This document shows, in pieces, positions 58,879-64,000 of a stretch of DNA of 64,000 bases. The stretch is taken from NCBI RefSeq assembly GCF_027594745.1, contig NZ_CP110854.1:3675501-3739500 (forward strand), read 5' to 3'. Each line of letters begins with the position of its first letter. Position 1 is the stretch's first letter. The stretch comes from Saprospira grandis. Its GTDB lineage: Bacteria; Bacteroidota; Bacteroidia; Chitinophagales; Saprospiraceae. A model generated the notes under the pieces. The model did not search any database, was not told the origin of the DNA, and saw only the letters and a program-made list of their open reading frames with translations. Position numbers and translations under genes: made by a program.

Positions 58879-60810
58879 ATGCGATACTTCCTTTTTTTGA
58901 TGATATTCTTGACCTCCACTTCGCTTTGGGCGCAAAAAGACTATCAGACCACCCAAGACATTTCTAATAAGATCAAGAAAAAGTACCGAGAGGCCTTCTC
59001 TAGCTATAATGCCTTTAAATATAAGGAGGCCATAAAGCAGCTGGACAAGATTCAGAAAAAGGCTCCTCGTTTTGTCAATGCCTATTTATTGGAGGCCGAT
59101 TGCTATTTGTTGCTCAAAGAGTGGGAAAAGGCCAAGGCTTGTTTTGAGCAGGCCCTAGAAATTGCACCAGATTATAAGCCGATTTCGCATTATCGTTTGG
59201 GCCAATTGGCCATGCAATCGGCCACTTATGTAGAGGCGGGGCAGCAGCTGAGCTTGTTCTTAGAAAAAGCCCCCAAAAACAGCAAATTGCGGCCCGCAGC
59301 CGAACGCCTTTTGGCCGATGCCCGCTTTCGGCCCCAAGCCATGGCCAATCCCGTCTCTTTTCAACCTCAAAATATGGGGCCCAATATCAATAGCCACCAA
59401 AGAGAGTATTTTCCTAGCGTAACAGCCAACGAAAAAAAGATTGTCTTTAATGTACTCATTGGCGAAGGCCGTCAGGCCCAAGAGGACCTCTACCAAAGCT
59501 TTAAAGTCAATGGAGAATGGACCCCCGCCAAGCCCTTGCCCGAAGTAAATACCCCCGAAAATGAAGGAGCCCAAAGCATCTCCGCCGATGGCCAATATCT
59601 GGTCTTTACAGTCTGCAACCGCCCCGGCGATTATGGAAGCTGCGATTTATATTATTGCGTTTGGGAGGGCCAAGGCTGGAGCCGCCCCCAAAATATGGGG
59701 CCCAATATCAATACGGGAAATTGGGAGTCGCAACCCTCTCTTTCTGCCAATGCACAAGCCCTCTACTTTACTCGTGGGGGCGCCCGCAACCAAGGCGATA
59801 AGGACCTTTGGATGAGCTACCGAAATTTGGACGGCAGTTGGGGAACGCCTCAGCCATTGTCTGAGCTCAATACCGATTATGATGAAACCGCCCCCTGTAT
59901 CCATCCCGATGGCCAAACTCTTTACTTTAGCTCTGAGGGCTATCCCGGTATGGGCAAAAAGGACCTCTTCATTAGCCGAAAAGGCGAAGATGGCAAATGG
60001 GGCGCCCCGGTCAATTTAGGCTATCCCATCAATACCGAAGGCATTGAGGAAGCCATTGTGGTGGGCCTTTCTGGAGAGCTCGCCTATCTGGCTGCCGAAA
60101 GAGCTGGAGGCTATGGCTCTTTGGACCTATACAGCTTTGAACTGCCCGAAGCCCTGCGGCCCAAAGCCGTTACTTATTTAGAGGCCCATGTTTTTGATGC
60201 AGAAAGCAAGGCCAATTTAGATCAAGCACTGGTCTATTTGATTGATTTGCAGGCTCAGGATACCGTTTGTGCCATTCGGACCAATGCAGAAGGAAAGTTT
60301 TTGCTTTGCCTGCCCCTAGGCCAAGATTATGCCCTACACGTTAAGGAAAAAGGCTACCTCTTTGCCTCCGAACATTTTGAGCTCTCTGCAGCGAATAGCC
60401 GCCAAACGCCCTATCAGCTACCAATGCCTTTGCAGGCCCTAAAAACCAACCCCAGTAAAACAGATTCTGTGGCGCCCATTTTACTGAAAAATGTCTTTTT
60501 TGCTACAAATTCGGCTAGCTTGCAGCCCAGCTCCAGAGCAGAGCTAGAACAGCTAAGAAGCCTGTTAATAGAACAACCTAAAATGCGCATCCGCTTGCAG
60601 GGCCATACCGATAATGAAGGAGAGCAGGCCGATAACCTCGCCCTCTCTCAACGTCGAGCAGAGGCCGTCCGCCAATACCTTATTGAGCGAGGCATTGCCG
60701 CCGATCGCTTAGAAGCTCAGGGCTTTGGCGAAAGCCGACCTATTGCCGATAATAATACGGCAGAGGGGCGACAAGCCAACCGCCGAACCGAATTCTTGCC
60801 CTTAAATTAA
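58879..60810 (+). CDS. OmpA-family protein with TPR, beta-propeller and regulatory domain
   Basis: A 643-residue exported protein with signal MRYFLFLMIFLTSTSLWAQ. Domains in order: TPR-like helices (about 25-145); a WD40-like propeller with repeats such as YFPSVTANEKKIVFN and DETAPCIHPDGQTLYFSS (about 165-400); a carboxypeptidase-regulatory-like domain (about 430-510); and a C-terminal OmpA domain (about 533-643) with the peptidoglycan-binding pattern LQGHTDNEGEQADNLALSQRRA. This is the same layout as PorE of the type IX secretion machinery, although a lipobox Cys is absent here. It most likely anchors an envelope complex to peptidoglycan. Cas6 follows after 104 bases. Confidence 0.88.
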   Translation: MRYFLFLMIFLTSTSLWAQKDYQTTQDISNKIKKKYREAFSSYNAFKYKEAIKQLDKIQKKAPRFVNAYLLEADCYLLLKEWEKAKACFEQALEIAPDYKPISHYRLGQLAMQSATYVEAGQQLSLFLEKAPKNSKLRPAAERLLADARFRPQAMANPVSFQPQNMGPNINSHQREYFPSVTANEKKIVFNVLIGEGRQAQEDLYQSFKVNGEWTPAKPLPEVNTPENEGAQSISADGQYLVFTVCNRPGDYGSCDLYYCVWEGQGWSRPQNMGPNINTGNWESQPSLSANAQALYFTRGGARNQGDKDLWMSYRNLDGSWGTPQPLSELNTDYDETAPCIHPDGQTLYFSSEGYPGMGKKDLFISRKGEDGKWGAPVNLGYPINTEGIEEAIVVGLSGELAYLAAERAGGYGSLDLYSFELPEALRPKAVTYLEAHVFDAESKANLDQALVYLIDLQAQDTVCAIRTNAEGKFLLCLPLGQDYALHVKEKGYLFASEHFELSAANSRQTPYQLPMPLQALKTNPSKTDSVAPILLKNVFFATNSASLQPSSRAELEQLRSLLIEQPKMRIRLQGHTDNEGEQADNLALSQRRAEAVRQYLIERGIAADRLEAQGFGESRPIADNNTAEGRQANRRTEFLPLN

Positions 60811-60914
60811 GTCGGCCAGCGCTTAAAAAAAATAGGGGAGCCCTTGAACATCTAGATATTATTACCTACCTTAGAATAAACTTAATATTTAGAGTAGTTA
60901 AAAACCCAAATTAA

Positions 60915-61736
60915 ATGCGAATTGAACTCACTTTTAAGGTCCTTCGACCGGGACAAAAGCTCCCCTTTTCCTACCAATACAATTTGGCGGAATGGATTTA
61001 CTACTGCCTGAGCCGAGGCAAGCGCAACTTTTCTAAATTTTTGTATTATGGGGCTTTTCGTCGCTCCAAACATCAATTTAAGCTGATGAGCTTCTCTCGC
61101 TTGTCTATTCCACAAGAGGGACGGAAGGTCTTTAAGCGCTACTTGGAAGTTTGGGCCGAGGAGGTCAAACTAGAGCTGCGCTTTTTGGTCCAAGAAGAGG
61201 AAAAGGAAAATATCATGATGGCCTTTGAGCAGCGCCGCCTTCGCCTTGGCGATGGCCGCATGGGCATTGAGCTAGAAGTGATTAAGGTGGAAGAGCTCCA
61301 AATGCCCAATATTGAAGATGGGGCGGCGCCTATGCGCACCCAAACCCCTATGATTTTGAGCCGTATGGAGGAACATAAGGGCAAAATGGTGCCGCAGTAT
61401 CTGCATCCAATGGACCAAGGGTATCATAAGATTTTGCTCGATCGTTTGATTGATAATTATCAATTGGCTTCTCCGCATGGGCTACTTGCCCCAGCTCAAG
61501 AGCTCATCAATGGTCCAGAATTAAACTTTAAGCTGCTTTCTAAAAAAGAAGATATTAGCCGAAAAGGGACCGACCTGCAACCGCATAATCCCCGATTTGC
61601 AGAACGAGTAATTGGCTATCTCTTTGATTTTGAGCTACAAGGACCAGCAGAAATTTTGCGTTTGGCTTATTTAGGTGGCCTAGGCGCTAAAAATGCAATG
61701 GGTTTTGGCTGCGTCCGTTTTAATTATAAAGAGTAA
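60915..61736 (+). CDS. cas6: CRISPR-associated endoribonuclease Cas6
   Basis: A 273-residue protein matching Cas6, the RNase that cuts CRISPR precursor transcripts within their repeats. The N-terminal ferredoxin-like start (MRIELTFKVLRPGQKLPFSY, then NLAEWIYYCLSRG) and the C-terminal glycine-rich loop (GGLGAKNAMGFGCVRF) are typical. The catalytic His cannot be assigned from sequence alone. No other cas gene and no repeat-spacer array is visible nearby, so this is a solitary cas6. It may serve an array elsewhere or be a remnant. It ends before a terminator. Confidence 0.82.
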   Translation: MRIELTFKVLRPGQKLPFSYQYNLAEWIYYCLSRGKRNFSKFLYYGAFRRSKHQFKLMSFSRLSIPQEGRKVFKRYLEVWAEEVKLELRFLVQEEEKENIMMAFEQRRLRLGDGRMGIELEVIKVEELQMPNIEDGAAPMRTQTPMILSRMEEHKGKMVPQYLHPMDQGYHKILLDRLIDNYQLASPHGLLAPAQELINGPELNFKLLSKKEDISRKGTDLQPHNPRFAERVIGYLFDFELQGPAEILRLAYLGGLGAKNAMGFGCVRFNYKE

Positions 61737-61761
61737 TTGGGAATTATATTTAGATTTTTAG

Positions 61762-61797
61762 ATGTTCGGCCAAAGATAAATTGGTCGAACATTTTTT
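61762..61797 (+). terminator. Terminator of cas6
   Basis: Stem ATGTTCGGCCA / TGGTCGAACAT (one G-T pair) with a nine-base loop and a T-run, 26 bases after the stop. Confidence 0.85.
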
Positions 61798-62003
61798 ATT
61801 TATGGCTGTTCCAAATAAAAATATAGAGGCCTGCTCTATTAAAAAAAAGAGAAGCCTACTATAAGATTTTTAATAACAGAGGAGATTTTTTAACTTTGGG
61901 CGCCCAAGCAGCTTTTGGGCAGAAGAAAAAATAAGTTAGCAACCACTGAACCGCCTTGTGCAGTCCGCTGCTCAAAGTTGTTCAACATAAACAGAAATCA
62001 GCA

Positions 62004-63329
62004 ATGGCAAAAGTTGAGTTAATCATGCCCAAATTGGGAGAAAGTATCATTGAGGCCACTATCTTATCTTGGGAAAAAGAGGTAGGCGAAAGCGTAGAGC
62101 TAGACGAAAACGTCTTAACGATTGCCACCGATAAGGTGGATACAGAAGTGCCTTCTCCTGTGGAAGGGGTCTTGCTGGAAATTCTGCATCCTGATGGCGC
62201 CACGGTGGCCGTGGGAGCCCCAATTGCTATTATTGAAACAGAAGCGGAGGGCGTTGAAGCTTCTCCTGCTGTGGCGGAAGCGCCTCAGGCCAAAGAAGAA
62301 AGCAGTGCAGCTCCTCAGCCAGAGACGGCGGCTGTTGTGGCTACAGATTTTAGCCAATCGGATCGTTTTTACTCTCCTTTGGTGAAAAGCATTGCTAAGG
62401 AAGAGGGGATTGGCTTAGACGAATTGGACAACATTAGCGGAACGGGCCAAAATGGCCGAGTGACGAAGCATGATGTTTTGGCCTATTTGGAAAATCGCAA
62501 AAAAGCGCCTCAAGCGGCGGCTCCTGTGAAAAAAGAAGCGCCCAAAGCGGTAGCTCCTGCCAATAATGGGCAGCAAATGGCGGTACAGCAGTTCAATTTG
62601 CCCCCAGTAGATACTTCTGGAAATGTAGAAATTATTGAGATGGACCGCATGCGCAAGCTCATTGCGGATCATATGGTCATGTCTAAGCATGTTTCTCCGC
62701 ATGTGACTTCTTTTGTAGAAGTAGATGTAACCAATATCGTACAATGGCGCAAAAAGGCCAAGGCCGTTTATGCCGAAAAATATGGCGAGAAAATTACCTT
62801 TACGCCCATTTTTGTAGAAGCCGTAACGAAGGCCCTACAAGATTATCCTATGGTGAATGTAGCCGTAAAAGGAGACCAAATTGTTCGCTATAAAGATATC
62901 AATATTGGTATGGCGGCAGCTTTGCCCACTGGCAACCTCATTGTGCCCGTGATTAAGAATGCCGATATGCTCAATTTGGTGGGCTTGACCAAAAAGGTAA
63001 ATGATTTGGCCAATCGCGCTAGAGGAAATAAACTCAAGCCCGAAGAAATTAAAGGCGGTACCTTCACTTTGACCAATGTCGGTACTTTTGGTAATGTAAT
63101 GGGCACTCCCATTATTAACCAACCTCAGGTGGCTATTTTGGCCGTGGGCGCAATTCGCAAAAAGCCCGCAGTAATTGAAACCCCTACTGGAGATACCATT
63201 GGTATTCGCCATATGATGTTCCTCTCGCTATCTTATGACCACCGAGTGGTGGATGGTATGCTTGGCGGTTCTTTCCTTCGTCGTGTAGGAGATTATCTAG
63301 AAGCTTTTGACCTCAATAGAGATATCTAG
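62004..63329 (+). CDS. 2-oxoacid dehydrogenase E2 (lipoyl acyltransferase)
   Basis: A 441-residue E2 subunit. The lipoyl domain (about 1-80) has Lys44 in TIATDKVDTEVPSPVEG as the lipoylation site. After an Ala/Pro/Glu linker comes the E3/E1-binding domain (about 124-170, YSPLVKSIAKEEGIG and SGTGQNGRVTKHDVL). The catalytic domain ends with SYDHRVVDGMLGG, giving His413 and Asp417 of the acyltransferase site. It could be the succinyltransferase of oxoglutarate dehydrogenase or the branched-chain acyltransferase; the single lipoyl domain fits both and I cannot decide. The frame extends 16 codons upstream, but ATG at 62004 (MAKVELIMPKLGES) is the family start. Single gene with a strong terminator; no E1 or E3 adjacent. 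Confidence 0.93.
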   Translation: MAKVELIMPKLGESIIEATILSWEKEVGESVELDENVLTIATDKVDTEVPSPVEGVLLEILHPDGATVAVGAPIAIIETEAEGVEASPAVAEAPQAKEESSAAPQPETAAVVATDFSQSDRFYSPLVKSIAKEEGIGLDELDNISGTGQNGRVTKHDVLAYLENRKKAPQAAAPVKKEAPKAVAPANNGQQMAVQQFNLPPVDTSGNVEIIEMDRMRKLIADHMVMSKHVSPHVTSFVEVDVTNIVQWRKKAKAVYAEKYGEKITFTPIFVEAVTKALQDYPMVNVAVKGDQIVRYKDINIGMAAALPTGNLIVPVIKNADMLNLVGLTKKVNDLANRARGNKLKPEEIKGGTFTLTNVGTFGNVMGTPIINQPQVAILAVGAIRKKPAVIETPTGDTIGIRHMMFLSLSYDHRVVDGMLGGSFLRRVGDYLEAFDLNRDI

Positions 63330-63346
63330 TTTAATAGAGGATAAAA

Positions 63347-63380
63347 AAAACAGCCCGCTCTGCAAAGAGCGGGCTGTTTT
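63347..63380 (+). terminator. Terminator of the E2 gene
   Basis: Perfect 15-bp stem AAAACAGCCCGCTCT / AGAGCGGGCTGTTTT with a GCAA loop, 17 bases after the stop. Confidence 0.92.
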
Positions 63381-63428
63381 GCTTTGGAGCCAAAGCCGAA
63401 AGGCCAAAAGTGAAAACGGCTGTTGTGC

Positions 63429-63540
63429 GGCCTAGCGATGTGGAGCAGTGGCCGCAGGCCAGACCGAGCCGCTGAAAGCGGCGAAGGGCCGAGCGAATAG
63501 CGAGCTGCGTAACGTAGCGCCCGCCGTAGGCGGGAGGCCC
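63429..63540 (-). repeat. Branched GC-rich repeat, copy 23 (GGCCT/AGGCC ends)
   Basis: Minus-strand copy, opening with GGGCCTCCCG (one G fewer than usual) and closing AGGCC. Hairpins CCCGCCTACGGCGGG and CCGCTTTCAGCGG. It lies between the E2 gene and the convergent DUF2306 gene. Confidence 0.88.
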
Positions 63541-63555
63541 AAAAAAATAAAAAAC

Positions 63556-64000
63556 TTAATTAAATTTTGGACCAAGATAGAGGCGAATGAGTCCTTTGGC
63601 GATTAGAATTTCGGCAATGAGGGCATTGAAGAGCCAGCTGCCCCAGGCCTCGAAAACGTAAATTTGGGGAAAACAGAGGTAGGGAAAGCTCTCGGAAGGG
63701 CAGGGAATATCGTATTGGTAGCGCAAATAACTGATGAGGTAGCTGAAGAGGCGCAGGCTGATGGCCGAGAGGCTGAAGGCGTAGGAGCGGATCATGAAAG
63801 CGGCATGGCCCCGAAAATTTTTGGCCAAGGCGAGTCGAAACGCTTGGGCCGTGAGGGCCCACCAAAGCAAGGCCTGGCAAACAAAAGCAACCTTGGCCCA
63901 TATTCCGCCACTGCCCGAAAAAGCCATAATGAGTCCAGAAGGAGCGGCCAAAAAAAGCAGTAAATAGCTATAATAACGGCCCAAACGGCGGTGCCAAAGC
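63556..64000 (-). CDS. DUF2306-like membrane protein, 5' end cut by the window
   Basis: The last 148 codons of a membrane protein whose start lies beyond base 64000. Upstream of the TTG at 63984 the frame stays open (LWHRRLGRYYSYLLL), and the HRRLG motif is typical of the DUF2306 family, so the gene clearly continues off the edge. Four hydrophobic helices are visible, and FRGHAAFMIRSYAFSLSAISLR matches the conserved family core, with His and Arg residues inside the membrane that suggest a haem or quinone contact. Function unknown. Confidence 0.8.
   Translation of the reverse strand, partial: LWHRRLGRYYSYLLLFLAAPSGLIMAFSGSGGIWAKVAFVCQALLWWALTAQAFRLALAKNFRGHAAFMIRSYAFSLSAISLRLFSYLISYLRYQYDIPCPSESFPYLCFPQIYVFEAWGSWLFNALIAEILIAKGLIRLYLGPKFN

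Noticed and set aside
58879..60810. Direct naming of the OmpA-like protein as PorE
   Set aside because: The domain order matches, but there is no lipobox cysteine, and several Bacteroidota proteins share this layout. Only the architecture was stated.
50392..61736. TPR-CHAT plus Cas6 as a Craspase-like (type III-E) CRISPR system
   Set aside because: The TPR-CHAT protein is predicted to be exported and membrane-anchored, no large Cas7-11 effector or array is present, and the two genes are 7.4 kb apart with unrelated genes between.
60811..62003. CRISPR array near cas6
   Set aside because: I found no regularly spaced direct repeats on either side; only a terminator hairpin and AT-rich DNA are present.

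Overview
The window looks like the chromosome of a member of the Bacteroidota, most likely Saprospira or a close relative in the Saprospiria. This is inferred from a surface protein with a gliding-motility-type C-terminal domain, many SPII lipoproteins, an OmpA protein with the TPR/propeller/regulatory-domain layout, promoters fitting TTTG-N18-20-TANNTTTG, weak ribosome binding sites, and many GC-rich intergenic repeats. No rRNA, tRNA, transposase, phage gene or CRISPR array was recognised.

Layout. 0.6-6.5 kb: a TPR-like protein, a UbiA-like membrane protein overlapping pabB, and two RsbR-type STAS proteins whose C-terminal halves are almost identical. 6.5-13.3 kb (minus strand): SnoaL-like lipoprotein, purK-purE, a membrane protein, a glycosyltransferase, yaaA and a LemA-type protein. 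13.5-18.4 kb: three tandem YARHG lipoproteins and a membrane patatin. 19.7-27.5 kb: aconitase, an LRR-like secreted protein, a DUF3137-like protein and a large surface protein. 28-35 kb: an RND efflux pump with its adaptor, a globin-coupled STAS sensor and a secreted TPR protein. 36.6-47.2 kb: a seven-gene co-directional cluster, described below. 47.4-64 kb: lipoproteins, sucC, an exported TPR-CHAT protein with two secreted partners, a DUF819 transporter-like protein, DUF4178, an OmpA-like protein, a solitary cas6, a lipoyl E2 acyltransferase and the end of a DUF2306 gene.

The most unusual coding region is 36575-47166. It encodes an anchored coiled-coil protein, a CHAT caspase-fold protein, an nSTAND ATPase, three paralogous single-pass proteins that each begin with the module normally found at the C-terminus of nSTAND ATPases, and a large peptidase C14 (caspase) protein. 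It reads like a sensor/switch/protease module, with the STAND protein split into separately encoded and triplicated parts.

The most unusual non-coding feature is a family of 23 GC-rich elements of about 105-205 bp spread through the intergenic regions. Their two ends pair with each other, and the pairing bases change together between copies (GGCCT/AGGCC, GGCTG/CAGCC, GGCCC/GGGCC, GGGGCCTG/CAGGCCCC). Internal hairpins also vary with pairing preserved, and copies share internal blocks as mosaics. A second set of small hairpin modules (TGAA or TAAA loops) also covaries, and one of these sits inside an element of the first family.
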